Position numbers and translations under genes: made by a program. A DNA stretch of 35,003 bases from an uncultured Gammaproteobacteria bacterium (GTDB lineage Bacteria > Pseudomonadota > Gammaproteobacteria > Steroidobacterales > XN24): NCBI GenBank assembly GCA_937924335.1, contig CALDWW010000082.1:1-35003 (forward strand), written 5' to 3'. Below, piece after piece: positions 1 to 11,977 of this stretch; the first letter of the stretch is position 1; the number at the start of each line of letters is the position of its first letter. The notes beneath the pieces are model-generated. The model was not told the origin of the DNA and did no database searches. It saw nothing but the letters and a program-made list of their open reading frames with translations.

Positions 1-1638
1 CTCTGCGGCATCGCGCACACTCGCTGGGCGACCCACGGCGTTCCCAGCGAGCGCAATGCGCATCCCCATATGGCTGGTCAGGATCTGGCCATCGTCCACA
101 ATGGCATCATCGAAAATTTCGAATCGCTGCGGGCGGAACTCAAGGCGGCCGGGACCCGATTCAGTTCCGAAACGGATACCGAGGTGGTGGCCCACCTGAT
201 CCGCTCCGAACTCGCCGGCTCCGACAGTCTGCTGCAAGCGGTGAAGAGGACCGTGCCCCGGCTGGAGGGCGCATATGCCCTTGCCGTCGTGTCGCACTCG
301 GACCCGGATTGCGTGATCGTTGCCCGACAGGGATGCCCGGTGGTGATCGGGCTCGGTATCGGCGAGAGTTTCGTCGCCTCGGATGTGGCGGCCCTGCTGC
401 CGGTCACCCGGAGATTCATGTTCCTGGAGGAAGGCGATACGGCGTGCATCACGCGCGTGGGGATCGATGTCTACGATGGCGAGGATCGTCACGTCTACCG
501 GCCGGTGAAAGAGAGCGAGCTGGTCGCCGACGCGATGGAGCGGGGACAGTACCGTCATTACATGGAGAAGGAGATCCATGAGCAGCCGCGGGCTGTCACC
601 GAGACACTCGAGGAACGGATCGCCGGCGGGCGCGTTCTGGAGCAGGCCTTCGGACCGGAGGCAGCCGGTATTTTCGAGCGGACCCGGGCGGTGCAGATCG
701 TCGCCTGCGGGACCAGTTATCATGCCGGCCTGGTCGCGAAATACTTCATCGAGCGGTTGTGCCGGATCCATTGCTCTGTCGAGATCGCCAGCGAGTACCG
801 TTACAGGCAGCCGGTCGTGCCAGAGGGCACTCTCTACGTGACCATCTCCCAGTCCGGCGAGACGCTGGACACGCTGGAGGCTTTACGCACCGCGAGGAAG
901 CTGGGTTACCTGGCCATCCTCGGTATCTGCAACGTACCCGAGAGCGGCCTGGTGCGGGAGTCGGATTTGGTGCTGATGACGCGCGCCGGCCCCGAGATCG
1001 GCGTGGCATCGACCAAGGCGTTCACTACTCAACTGGCTGCACTGAGTCTGCTGGGTCTGGTACTGGCACGCCATCGCGGTCTGGACGAGGAGCAGGAACG
1101 GACCCTGGTGAAGGAACTCGTCGAGGTGCCCGCGCTGCTGGAGTCCATCCTGAAAATGGATGCGGAGATCGAGCAGCTGGCGGAACGATTCGTCGACAAG
1201 CACCACGCTCTGTTTCTTGGCCGCGGCATTCAGTATCCGGTGGCCATGGAGGGCGCGCTGAAGCTCAAGGAGATCTCGTATATCCATGCAGAGGCCTATC
1301 CCGCCGGCGAGCTGAAGCACGGCCCCCTCGCTCTGGTGGATGCCGACATGCCTGTCGTCACCGTGGCGCCCAACGACGAGCTGCTCGAGAAGCTCAAGGC
1401 GAATATCCAGGAGGTCAGGGCGCGCGGGGGCGAGCTGTTCGTATTTACCGATCCTGTCTCGGGGATCGAGCCGGCAGAGGGCGTGACCGTGATCAAGATG
1501 CCGGAGCCGGTCAGCGATTTTCAGGCGCCGATCGCCTATACACTGCCGCTACAGCTGCTGGCCTATCATGTGGCAGTGCTGCGGGGTACGGACGTGGATC
1601 AACCGCGGAATCTGGCGAAATCCGTCACCGTCGAGTAG
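1..1638 (+). CDS. glmS: Glutamine-fructose-6-phosphate aminotransferase, 5' truncated
   Basis: GlmS makes glucosamine-6-phosphate from fructose-6-phosphate and glutamine, the first step toward UDP-GlcNAc for peptidoglycan and LPS. The frame is open from base 1 (…[12 protein letters not shown]) to the TAG at 1638. About 65 N-terminal residues, including the catalytic Cys2, lie outside the window compared with a family length near 609. The visible part has the end of the glutaminase domain (HNGIIEN, SETDTEV) and both SIS isomerase domains ([25 protein letters not shown]). The conserved C-terminus reads [15 protein letters not shown]. The ATG at 70 is internal and should not be taken as the start. 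The identification is secure. Confidence 0.97.
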   Translation, partial: LCGIAHTRWATHGVPSERNAHPHMAGQDLAIVHNGIIENFESLRAELKAAGTRFSSETDTEVVAHLIRSELAGSDSLLQAVKRTVPRLEGAYALAVVSHSDPDCVIVARQGCPVVIGLGIGESFVASDVAALLPVTRRFMFLEEGDTACITRVGIDVYDGEDRHVYRPVKESELVADAMERGQYRHYMEKEIHEQPRAVTETLEERIAGGRVLEQAFGPEAAGIFERTRAVQIVACGTSYHAGLVAKYFIERLCRIHCSVEIASEYRYRQPVVPEGTLYVTISQSGETLDTLEALRTARKLGYLAILGICNVPESGLVRESDLVLMTRAGPEIGVASTKAFTTQLAALSLLGLVLARHRGLDEEQERTLVKELVEVPALLESILKMDAEIEQLAERFVDKHHALFLGRGIQYPVAMEGALKLKEISYIHAEAYPAGELKHGPLALVDADMPVVTVAPNDELLEKLKANIQEVRARGGELFVFTDPVSGIEPAEGVTVIKMPEPVSDFQAPIAYTLPLQLLAYHVAVLRGTDVDQPRNLAKSVTVE

Positions 1639-1715
1639 TTCTCTGCGCCTGTATGTCGCTACCCTGTGCCGTGCAACGTGTTGCCGCTGGCGTCAGGAGC
1701 GGGTGAAACACTCAT

Positions 1716-2390
1716 ATGACATTTCTGTCCCGATTCGAAGCCGTCCTGTTCGACCTGAACGGAACCCTGGCCACGGGTTTCGATCGATTCGACGACCGCC
1801 AGGATTACCACCAGACTTACTCCCGGCTCGGGGGAGAAGCGCTGACTCCGAATGCGGTGACCGAGGCCGTCGTGGCGAGCCTGGGGAGATGCCTGCAGCG
1901 CTATGAGGATGGACCCTGGGACCCGTTTCCGAATTATGGCGAGTTCCTGGGCATGGACGACTCCATTGAGCGGAGACTGCTCGAGGATACCGTGGCGGAG
2001 CATGAGCTCGGCTCGGTTTCGACTGAGAGACTGACCTGGCTGAAGACGCTCGCCGGCACGCATCGACTCGGTCTGGTCAGCGACGTATGGGCGCCGGGCA
2101 GGCGACTGCGCGATTACCTGGGTCGCTCAGAACTCGTCGGTCTGCTCGACGCCATCATCCTCTCCAGCGAGATTGGCGCGGTAAAACCGAGCGCGCGCGT
2201 GTTCGCGCTGGCGCTGGCTGAACTGGACGCGGATCCGGAACGCGTCGTGTTCATAGGCGACAGCTATCGCCGCGACGTGGAGGGTGCCGCCGCCTGCGGA
2301 ATGGCGACCGTCTGGGTCAGCGAGGAGCGGGACGTGCCCGGGCCGGTCATCCCCGACCGCGTAGTGGCACGGGTGGAGGACCTGCTCTAG
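1716..2390 (+). CDS. HAD-family hydrolase with an altered motif I
   Basis: This 224-residue protein has the haloacid dehalogenase fold, which usually hydrolyses small phosphorylated metabolites in the cytosol. Motif I is FDLNGT (D13, N15), motif II has Ser122 in LVSDVW, motif III is Lys157 in VKPS, and motif IV is GDSYRRD (D182, D187). A cap domain fits between residues 20 and 110. Phosphatases of this family normally have a second Asp where N15 stands, serving as general acid/base, so the chemistry may be slow or different. An AGGAG lies 16 bases before the ATG, which is a long spacing. The stop codon overlaps that of the convergent HD gene within CTAG. The substrate cannot be predicted. Confidence 0.85.
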   Translation: MTFLSRFEAVLFDLNGTLATGFDRFDDRQDYHQTYSRLGGEALTPNAVTEAVVASLGRCLQRYEDGPWDPFPNYGEFLGMDDSIERRLLEDTVAEHELGSVSTERLTWLKTLAGTHRLGLVSDVWAPGRRLRDYLGRSELVGLLDAIILSSEIGAVKPSARVFALALAELDADPERVVFIGDSYRRDVEGAAACGMATVWVSEERDVPGPVIPDRVVARVEDLL

Positions 2391-3430
2391 GCGGCCGCTG
2401 CAGAGCGGATCTCGCGCAGCCGTGCCGCAACCATCCGCCGGGTGCTTTCGACCGTTTCACCCTCTGCCAGTATGCAAGGCGGTCGTCGTCGGAGTAGCGG
2501 CCAACGCTCTCCCCTGAGCACTCGCTTCAGATAGAAGATGTTCTTGTCCAGCGCGATCATGTACGGATTGCGCCCGTCGAACGGCACTTCCATGTAACGG
2601 TGGACACCGCCGAAGTCGTCCTCGAATCTCGGCGCGCAGACGTTCTCGTAGAAGTCCAGTGTGTGACGGAGCAGGTCGAGTCCCGAGCGATACCGGACCA
2701 CCAGCTGGCGGTTGCTGTCGATGTACATCGCGACACCACCCAGGACGAACTCCGGATACAGACGATCGCGGCACTTTTCGAGATAGCAACGATCCGCCAT
2801 CTGCGCCATGAGATCGGCGGTCCCGACCAGATAGCCCATCCGCCGGTCTTTCTCGTTATTGATGTGGATCTGCTCATAGCGGACCTCATAGCCCGTGTAG
2901 TGCACGATCTGACGTGCGACGGCGGCGGCAGAGCCGAGGCCGATCTGAGGCAGGTAGCGCTCGATGAACTGCGCGCTTCGTGTCACGTGACTCAAGGTGA
3001 ACTCCGCCCCGTTGCGCCGCACTTCATCAGACGAATGCCGGATGTAGCCGGAGTCGTGCAGCAGGGCAGTGACCAGACCGACGACAGCCCGCCCCGGCCC
3101 GAAGTGCTTCTGTTCGGGCTCGGACAGTTCGTGGCCTTCGATCAGACGCGCCAGCGCAAGCACGCCATCGAGAGTGTGCTGTATGTCATGGTAGACCGTG
3201 TCGCATCCGAGATAACCAGGCATCCGACCGTGAAAGAGATCGTCGAAGTCCTGGAAGGCCTGGCGCAGTGGCTGCCAGGATGCGCGAGGATAGAGGCGAC
3301 TAAAAATATCGTGAACGGCCTCTTCCACGGCCTTCGTGGAACTGACCTGGACCGTGTTGGTCACGTCATGATCGCTACGCCTGAAGCGTAGTGATACGAC
3401 GCGCCCTCCCCCTTGGCTTTCGCCGCTCAT
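2387..3430 (-). CDS. HD-domain protein, possible phosphodiesterase or phosphohydrolase
   Basis: This 347-residue protein has a metal-binding HD-type arrangement: YHDIQHTLDG, then LLHDSGY, then a later Asp in TADLMAQM. The Y-H-x3-H-x2-D spacing recalls the start of cyclic-nucleotide phosphodiesterase domains, but the following signature does not match strictly, so the substrate is open. The first 30 residues look unstructured and the last 40 are basic. It lies 66 bases downstream of xthA on the same strand. No ribosome binding site precedes the ATG. A perfect CRP-type palindrome sits 56-71 bases upstream, and a weak -10 (TAGACT on the minus strand, 3439-3444) would start transcription almost at the ATG. 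Function beyond an HD hydrolase is inference. Confidence 0.8.
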   Translation of the reverse strand: MSGESQGGGRVVSLRFRRSDHDVTNTVQVSSTKAVEEAVHDIFSRLYPRASWQPLRQAFQDFDDLFHGRMPGYLGCDTVYHDIQHTLDGVLALARLIEGHELSEPEQKHFGPGRAVVGLVTALLHDSGYIRHSSDEVRRNGAEFTLSHVTRSAQFIERYLPQIGLGSAAAVARQIVHYTGYEVRYEQIHINNEKDRRMGYLVGTADLMAQMADRCYLEKCRDRLYPEFVLGGVAMYIDSNRQLVVRYRSGLDLLRHTLDFYENVCAPRFEDDFGGVHRYMEVPFDGRNPYMIALDKNIFYLKRVLRGERWPLLRRRPPCILAEGETVESTRRMVAARLREIRSAAAA

Positions 3431-3485
3431 GCTTCAGCAGTCTAGACGACGACTCGTCGGCCCCGCTACGACCTGGACCTCGATT

Positions 3486-3501
3486 TGTGACGGGAGTCAC
3501 A
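3486..3501. promoter_or_regulatory. Candidate CRP/Vfr-type binding site
   Basis: The sequence is TGTGA, six bases (CGGGAG), then TCACA, an exact match to the symmetric core of the CRP consensus. It overlaps the xthA stop codon and lies upstream of the HD-domain gene. Its centre (3493.5) is about 61.5 bases from a transcription start predicted from the weak -10 at 3439-3444, a classic class I spacing. It could also be read as a 6-bp hairpin at the end of xthA. Confidence 0.45.
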
Positions 3502-4282
3502 CAAAAACCTGGTCCGAGGCAAACGTTGCGATCACGGGCGTGTGATCCGAGGGCCGTTCCCAACCGCGCGGAGTCTTGTCGATGGACGAAGCCACGCACG
3601 TGTCCGCCAGCGCGTCGCTGGCGAGTACCAGGTCGATTCTGAGGCCCCGGTTGCGACGGAAAGCTGCAGCTCGGTAGTCCCACCAGCTGAAACTGGCGTC
3701 CGGTTGTTCGAACTGCCGGAACGTGTCGCGAAAGCCCAGGCTCATCAGTTGCCCCAGCGCCTCGCGTTCCGGCTCACTGACCAGAACCTGGCCCGACCAG
3801 GCGGCCGGGTCATGGACGTCCCGGTCTTCAGGAGCGATGTTGAAATCCCCCGTCACGACCAGGGCGCGATGCTGCAGCAGTTCCCCGCGCAGCTGCGCAT
3901 GCAGTGCTTCCAGCCAGCGCAACTTGTAGTGGAATTTGTCCGACCCTACGGACTGGCCATTCGGGACATAGACGTTGTAAACCCTGACGCCGCCGATGGT
4001 GGCCGCGATCAGCCTGCGCTGCGGGTCGTCAAGACCCGTGATCTCGGTGACGACATCGTTCGTTGCGTGTCCCCGCGTCAGGATCGCGACACCGTTGTAG
4101 GTCTTCTGGCCGCTGAAGACGGATTGATAGCCGGCCTCGGCCAGCTCACGGGAAGGAAACGCGTCGTCCGTGACTTTGGTCTCCTGGAGCGCCAGCACGT
4201 CCGGTTCTGTCTGGCCCAGCCAGTCCAGCACCTGCGGGAGCCTGACTCGCAGTGAATTGACGTTCCAGCTTGCCAGCTGCAC
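3497..4282 (-). CDS. xthA: Exodeoxyribonuclease III
   Basis: This AP endonuclease and 3'-5' exonuclease acts in base excision repair and cleans damaged 3' ends. The 261-residue protein carries the full set of family motifs: WNVNS (N7), LQETK (E34), NVYVPNG, GDFNIAPEDRDVHDP (D146, N148), RIDLVLAS (D216) and SDHTPV (H246). These positions closely match those of the E. coli enzyme. The start is GTG at 4282, because the motif WNVNS must begin near residue 6. No clear ribosome binding site is visible. The prlC stop lies only 12 bases upstream, so translation probably depends on prlC. The CRP-like palindrome overlaps the stop codon. Confidence 0.96.
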   Translation of the reverse strand: MQLASWNVNSLRVRLPQVLDWLGQTEPDVLALQETKVTDDAFPSRELAEAGYQSVFSGQKTYNGVAILTRGHATNDVVTEITGLDDPQRRLIAATIGGVRVYNVYVPNGQSVGSDKFHYKLRWLEALHAQLRGELLQHRALVVTGDFNIAPEDRDVHDPAAWSGQVLVSEPEREALGQLMSLGFRDTFRQFEQPDASFSWWDYRAAAFRRNRGLRIDLVLASDALADTCVASSIDKTPRGWERPSDHTPVIATFASDQVFV

Positions 4283-4294
4283 GGCAACAGACAG

Positions 4295-6316
4295 TTAGGG
4301 AGCGATGCCGCTGAGCCTCAACAGAGGCTTCGGCGAAGGGTCGCGGCCACGGAACGCGACGAAGGCGTCAGATGCAGCCACGCTGCCTCCGACCTCGAGG
4401 ATACTGGTAAGGAAGCGTGTCCCCGTATCCTGGTCGAAGATGCCAGCATCCTCGAAGGCCGAGAACGCGTCCGCCGACAGGACTTCCGCCCACTTGTAGC
4501 TGTAGTATCCGGCTGCGTACCCGCCGCCGAAGATATGCGAGAAGCTATGACCGGGGCGGGTGAACCCCGGATACCTGATCACCGCGACCTGGCTGCGGAC
4601 CTGTGCCAGCGTCTCATCGATCTCGGCAGGACTCAGGCCCTTGCCGGCGGAGTGAAGACGGAAGTCGAACAGTGCGAATTCGAGCTGCCTGATCATCGAC
4701 ATTGCCGCCTGGAACTTCCGACTCTCGATCAAGCGCTGCAGCGTCTCCTCGGGCAACGGCTCTCCCGTCTCGTGGTGACCCGAGATCATCGGCAACACTT
4801 CCGGCCGCCAGGTGAAGTTCTCCATGAACTGGCTCGGCAGTTCGCAGGCGTCCCATGCGACACCATTTATCCCCGCTACACGCGGGTAGGGTACACGCGT
4901 CAGCAGGTGATGCAGCGTGTGCCCGAACTCATGGAACAAAGTCACGACTTCATCGTGAGTCAGCAGTCCGGGCCGATCGCCGGACGGCGGCATGAAATTG
5001 CAGATAAGCATGGCCACCGGCAGGTCGTCGACGCCTTCCAGCTTGGCCCGCCCGATGCATTCGTCCATCCAGGCGCCGCCGCGCTTGTGGGCGCGTGCGA
5101 AAAGATCCACGTAGAAACCACCGCGCGGCCCCTCCTGATCGTCGACCTGGTAGTAGCGCACATCAGGGTGCCAGGCGCCGACGGGCTCGCCCGAACGGAT
5201 GCTGATCCCGAACAAGCGACGGGCCGTCTCGAACATCCCCTCCAGAACCTTGTCCACGGGGAAGTACGGACGCAGATCCTCCTGCGACATCGAGAACTTC
5301 TTCTCCCGGAGTTGCTCCGAATAGTAGTGCACGTCCCAGGCTTCCAGATCGTGGCCGGCGAGATCGCGAACTTCAGCCAGTTCCGCTTCAGCGGCCGGAC
5401 GACATCGTGCGACCAGGTCCTCCAGAAAGTCGATCACCTGGCTCACGGAACCGGCCATCTTCCTGGCCAGGGAGTATTCCGCGAAATTGTCGAACCCCAG
5501 AAGCCCGGCAGACTCGCTTCTCAGGGCGAGGATCTCGGGCATGACCTCCGAGTTATCCCAGCGTCCGGCGTGGGGGCCCTCATCCGAGGCGCGCGTCGAC
5601 CAGGCCAGGTAGAAGTCCTCTCTCAGGCCGCGGTTATGAGCCTGCGTCTGCACTGCATAGAACGTCGGGAAGTCGAGGTTGAACAGCCAGCCCTTGAGGC
5701 CCTTTGCCTCCGCAGCCTCGCGAGCGCGATCGAGAACTCCCTCGGGCAGGCCCTCTAGATCAGCCACCTTGAGGATGTGCCTTGACCAGGCGTTGGTCGC
5801 GTCGAGAACGTTCTCCTCGAAGCGCGCCTGCAGGCTGGACAATCGCTCCATGATCTCCCTGAAGCGGCCCTTCTGTGCCGGCGGCAGCGCAACGCCCGAC
5901 AGTCGGAACTCTCTCAGCGCGTGCTCCAGGACCGCGCGGCGAGTCGGATCCGAGACGTCAGGATTTTCCGCCACCGCCTCGAAGGCGCGGAACAGCGACT
6001 CGTTCTGACCGATCTCGGTGGCATACCGGGTCAGCTTCGGCAGACAGCGGTTGTAGGCCTCGCGAAGCGGCCCGTTGTTCATGACCGCGTTGAGGTGGCC
6101 CACTGGCGACCACGTTCGGCTCAACCGATGATCCAGTCCCTCAACGGGTTCGACCAGCGACTCCCAGGAGAACGGACCGCCTTCGGCGAGAAGACTCTCC
6201 ACCGTCTGCAGGTTGTCCTCCAGGATTGTGTCCACGGCGGGCTCAACGTGATCCGGAGATATCTTCGAAAAGCGCGGCAGGGCCGAGTGATCAAGTAGCG
6301 GGTTTTCCATAGTCAT
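4295..6316 (-). CDS. prlC: Oligopeptidase A (M3 zinc metallopeptidase)
   Basis: PrlC is a cytosolic zinc peptidase that degrades short peptides, including cleaved signal peptides. The 673-residue protein has the M3 active site HEFGH (H462, E463, H466), followed by the third zinc ligand region ELPSQFMENF (about E492). Length and N-terminus (NPLLD…LPRFSKI) agree with the family. Two possible ATGs (6316 and 6310) lie six bases apart, and neither has a strong ribosome binding site. It leads a leftward group with xthA and the HD gene, and is divergent from gor. Confidence 0.96.
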   Translation of the reverse strand: MTMENPLLDHSALPRFSKISPDHVEPAVDTILEDNLQTVESLLAEGGPFSWESLVEPVEGLDHRLSRTWSPVGHLNAVMNNGPLREAYNRCLPKLTRYATEIGQNESLFRAFEAVAENPDVSDPTRRAVLEHALREFRLSGVALPPAQKGRFREIMERLSSLQARFEENVLDATNAWSRHILKVADLEGLPEGVLDRAREAAEAKGLKGWLFNLDFPTFYAVQTQAHNRGLREDFYLAWSTRASDEGPHAGRWDNSEVMPEILALRSESAGLLGFDNFAEYSLARKMAGSVSQVIDFLEDLVARCRPAAEAELAEVRDLAGHDLEAWDVHYYSEQLREKKFSMSQEDLRPYFPVDKVLEGMFETARRLFGISIRSGEPVGAWHPDVRYYQVDDQEGPRGGFYVDLFARAHKRGGAWMDECIGRAKLEGVDDLPVAMLICNFMPPSGDRPGLLTHDEVVTLFHEFGHTLHHLLTRVPYPRVAGINGVAWDACELPSQFMENFTWRPEVLPMISGHHETGEPLPEETLQRLIESRKFQAAMSMIRQLEFALFDFRLHSAGKGLSPAEIDETLAQVRSQVAVIRYPGFTRPGHSFSHIFGGGYAAGYYSYKWAEVLSADAFSAFEDAGIFDQDTGTRFLTSILEVGGSVAASDAFVAFRGRDPSPKPLLRLSGIAP

Positions 6317-6342
6317 TCATCAGGTAGCGGTAAAAACGCCTA

Positions 6343-6351
6343 ATCATATCA
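6343..6351 (-). promoter_or_regulatory. Candidate extended -10 promoter for prlC
   Basis: On the minus strand the sequence reads TGA followed by TATGAT, an extended -10 element with one mismatch to TATAAT. It lies about 27 bases upstream of the prlC ATG. No -35 match is seen, which is usual for extended -10 promoters. Confidence 0.4.
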
Positions 6352-6422
6352 GAGCACCAGCCGATCCCGGTCCGCTCTAGTAGACTAACGCGCTTCAGGG
6401 CGGCGGCAGATGGAGAGCAATC

Positions 6423-7769
6423 TTGAGCCAACATTTTGATCTGGTGGCAGTCGGTGGCGGCAGCGGTGGGTTGGCCGTAGGCCAGCGGGCGGCCGAATAC
6501 GGTGCACGTTCTGCCGTCGTCGAATCCGGGCCTCTCGGTGGCACATGCGTCAACGTCGGCTGCGTGCCGAAGAAGGTGATGTGGAACGCAGCCCACATTG
6601 CGCATGCTGCGGCCGACGCAGCGGATTATGGCTTCGACATTGATCTGCGCGGCCATGACTGGCGGGGCCTGAAGTGCAGCAGAGACGCCTATGTCGAACG
6701 CCTGAACGGTATCTACCGCTCGAATCTGGCGCGCAGAGGCGTCACGCTCCTGGAGGGGCGGGCAACGCTGACCGGTCCAAATTCGATCGACATAGCCGGC
6801 GAGAGCATTACCGCGGACCACATCGTCATCGCCACAGGCGGTTATCCGGAAGTCCCCGACGTGCCAGGGGCAGACCTGGGTATTACGTCGGACGGTTTCT
6901 TCGCACTCGAGGACCGTCCCGGGCGCATCGTGATCGCCGGCAGCGGTTATGTCGCGGTTGAGTTGGCCGGCGTGTTTGCTGCACTCGGTTCGCAGGTGAC
7001 ACTGCTCGCCAGAAGGGACAGCGTGCTCAGAAGCTTCGATCTGATGTTGCAGGAAGTCCTCATGGAAGAGATGGCCAACGCCGGGATCGAGGTCGTAACC
7101 GGTGCGGTGCCGGTAGCCGTCAGCGGTGATCCCGGTCATGTAACTGTGGGGACCGCCGACGGGCGCAGTTTTTCTGATCATGACTGTCTGCTCTGGGCAG
7201 TCGGTCGCCTGCCAGCGACAAGAGGGCTGGGATTGGAGACCGCCGGAGTGGCGCTCGATGAGCGGGGTTTCATTCCCACGGACGAATTCCAGGCCACCAA
7301 CGTGCCGTCGATCTACGCAATTGGTGACGTGACGGGTCGCGAGGCGCTGACGCCCGTCGCGATCGCCGCAGGCCGGCGGCTGGCGGATCGCCTATTTGGC
7401 GGTATGCCCGATCGCTGCCTGGACTATGAGAACATCGCCACCGTCATCTTCACCCACCCGCCAATCGGGACCGTCGGACTGACAGAGGACGAAGCGCGGC
7501 GGGCCTACGGAGATGCGATCAAGGTCTACACTTCTCGTTTCGTCGGGCTGTACAACTCGATGACCCGGATCAAGACGGGCGCGGCCATGAAGCTCATCAC
7601 CGCGGGAGCGGAGGAGCGGATCGTGGGCTGCCACGTCATCGGTCACGGAGCCGACGAGATGATGCAGGGATTTGCGGTGGCGATCCGCATGGGCGCCACC
7701 AAGGCCGATTTCGACGACACGGTAGCCATCCATCCCACCAGCGCCGAAGAACTGGTAACGATGCGGTAG
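6423..7769 (+). CDS. gor: Glutathione-disulfide reductase
   Basis: This FAD flavoenzyme uses NADPH to regenerate reduced glutathione in the cytosol. It has the FAD-binding GGGSGG near residue 11, the redox-active disulfide [13 protein letters not shown] (C42, C47), and a second nucleotide-binding [11 protein letters not shown]. That is followed by [10 protein letters not shown], whose arginines fit NADPH preference. GDVTG binds FAD, and the C-terminal HPTSAEE carries the catalytic His-Glu pair. The start is TTG at 6423, supported by GGAGAG five bases upstream (6412-6417). At 448 residues it matches the family. The [15 protein letters not shown] stretch favours glutathione reductase over mycothione or trypanothione reductases. 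Confidence 0.94.
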   Translation: MSQHFDLVAVGGGSGGLAVGQRAAEYGARSAVVESGPLGGTCVNVGCVPKKVMWNAAHIAHAAADAADYGFDIDLRGHDWRGLKCSRDAYVERLNGIYRSNLARRGVTLLEGRATLTGPNSIDIAGESITADHIVIATGGYPEVPDVPGADLGITSDGFFALEDRPGRIVIAGSGYVAVELAGVFAALGSQVTLLARRDSVLRSFDLMLQEVLMEEMANAGIEVVTGAVPVAVSGDPGHVTVGTADGRSFSDHDCLLWAVGRLPATRGLGLETAGVALDERGFIPTDEFQATNVPSIYAIGDVTGREALTPVAIAAGRRLADRLFGGMPDRCLDYENIATVIFTHPPIGTVGLTEDEARRAYGDAIKVYTSRFVGLYNSMTRIKTGAAMKLITAGAEERIVGCHVIGHGADEMMQGFAVAIRMGATKADFDDTVAIHPTSAEELVTMR

Positions 7770-7778
7770 GCTCGAGGC

Positions 7779-8308
7779 ATGAACATCAGGGGATACAAGG
7801 GCTTCAACCCGCAACTCGGCAGCCGGGTCTACGTCGACCCGCTGGCAGTCGTGATCGGACAGGTCGAGGCTGGCGATGACGTCTCGTTCTGGCCGGCCGC
7901 GGTGGCTCGGGGGGACGTCAACGAGATTCGAATAGGGGCACGCACCAATATCCAGGACGGCACGGTCCTGCACGTGACCCACGACGGTCCGTACTCTCCT
8001 GGCGGTCTGCCGTTGCAGATCGGAGAAGATGTCACTGTAGGGCACCAGGTGACGCTGCACGCCTGTACGATTGGCAATCGATGCCTGATCGGAATGCAGT
8101 CCTGCGTCATCGACGGGGCGATTCTGGAGGACGAAGTACTACTGGGTGCCGGCAGCCTCGTGACTCCCGGTCAGAGGCTGTGCGGCGCCTCGCTGTATCG
8201 CGGGAGACCTGCCCAACGGGTTCGTGGCCTTGAGCGAGAGGAGCTGGAAATGCTTGGTTACATGTCAGCGCACTACGTTCGCCTGAAAGACGATTACCTG
8301 GCCGCCGC

Positions 8309-8312
<4 letters not shown>
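7779..8312 (+). CDS. yrdA: Gamma-carbonic anhydrase family protein (YrdA-like)
   Basis: This 177-residue left-handed beta-helix protein belongs to the gamma-carbonic anhydrase/YrdA family. Hexapeptide-type repeats run through residues 15-140, and the three metal-binding histidines are present in LHVTH, GHQVTLHAC. Whether family members of this type hydrate CO2 is often unclear. It starts 9 bases after gor and probably shares its transcript. As in E. coli it is a neighbour of aroE, here convergent, with both stop codons overlapping inside CTAG (8309-8312). Confidence 0.9.
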
Positions 8313-11450
<3,138 letters not shown>

Positions 11451-11457
11451 GAAGAAT

Positions 11458-11496
11458 GGTCCCGCGGGGACCTTATTGCGAGCCCCGCGGGGCAAT
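11458..11496 (+). other. Two adjacent GC-rich hairpins before the hvfA-like gene
   Basis: GGTCCC/GGGACC form a 6-bp stem with a 3-base loop (11458-11472). Next, GCCCCGCGGGGC (11482-11493) is a perfect palindrome flanked by ATTGC and GCAAT. Both share the core CCCGCGGGG. No T-run follows the first hairpin. They may protect the downstream message after processing or act as a binding site or weak attenuator. Confidence 0.5.
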
Positions 11497-11517
11497 CAAA
11501 ACCAAAGGAGAGAGAGC

Positions 11518-11811
11518 ATGAGCGACAAGAATCTGAAGCCGGTGACCGTTGCGGTTGGTGCTGCCCTGGCCACATCCGTGGGCGCGGTGTCCGTGGCCAG
11601 TGCCGATACCACACCGTTCGCGATGACCGCCCTGAGTTCGGGCTACATGGCTGACGTCCACTTCGGCGAGGGCAAGTGTGGCGAAGGCAAGTGCGGCGGC
11701 GACGATGCCAAGGGCGAAGAAGGCAAGTGCGGCGAAGGCAAGTGCGGCGGCGACGATGCCAAGGGCGAAGAAGGCAAGTGCGGCGAAGGCAAGTGCGGCG
11801 GATCGTCCTGA
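11518..11811 (+). CDS. hvfA: HvfA-like small exported protein with EGKCG repeats (probable metal-binding RiPP precursor)
   Basis: The 97-residue protein has an N-terminal signal peptide (about 1-29, ending ASVA-type VSVASA), a conserved linker (PFAMTALSSGYM) and a C-terminal region with six EGKCG motifs holding all six cysteines. Signal peptide, PFAMT…SGYM and EGKCG repeats are hallmarks of HvfA-type precursors. In known systems a DUF692/MNIO enzyme (HvfB) with a DUF2063 partner (HvfC) converts the cysteines to modified copper-binding groups. No such enzyme is in this window. AAGGAG lies 7 bases before the ATG, an excellent ribosome binding site. Neighbours are an ECF sigma factor and probable anti-sigma factor upstream and a strong terminator downstream. 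Family membership is clear; modification and copper binding are inferred. Confidence 0.82.
   Translation: MSDKNLKPVTVAVGAALATSVGAVSVASADTTPFAMTALSSGYMADVHFGEGKCGEGKCGGDDAKGEEGKCGEGKCGGDDAKGEEGKCGEGKCGGSS
11668..11801 (+). repeat. 51-bp tandem repeat encoding EGKCG units
   Basis: The unit is 51 bp and encodes 17 residues. Copies lie at 11668-11718, 11719-11769 and, partial, 11770-11801. Copies 1 and 2 differ at only two bases, both silent, and the partial third copy equals copy 2 over 32 bases. Such identity suggests recent duplication and possible copy-number change. Confidence 0.95.
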
Positions 11812-11846
11812 TCGGTTGAATCGGTCCGAACAGGCCGATTTCGAAG

Positions 11847-11874
11847 GCCCCGGCCGGTTGGCCGGGGCTTTTTT
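11847..11874 (+). terminator. Rho-independent terminator after the hvfA-like gene
   Basis: A perfect 9-bp stem (GCCCCGGCC at 11847-11855 with GGCCGGGGC at 11860-11868) closes a GGTT loop and is followed by six T residues. It lies 35 bases after the stop and should end the sigma factor operon. Confidence 0.95.
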
Positions 11875-11977
11875 GTTTGTCGCCGGCACTTTCTCCGGTG
11901 GCAACGGACCCCAGCGGATCGTAGTCTGGAAGGCACATTGTGGGCGATCGGGATACTTGAACCTTCAGGAGGCCGAG

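Noticed and set aside
2600..3391. A 263-codon plus-strand frame opposite the HD-domain gene
   Set aside because: The minus frame carries the ordered HD motifs; the plus frame carries none.
4535..5758. A 407-codon plus-strand frame opposite prlC
   Set aside because: It mirrors the codon pattern of prlC and shows no recognisable domain.
11668..11801. Tandem repeats considered as a CRISPR array or VNTR without coding role
   Set aside because: The repeats are in frame, head to tail without spacers, and encode the expected EGKCG motifs after a signal peptide.
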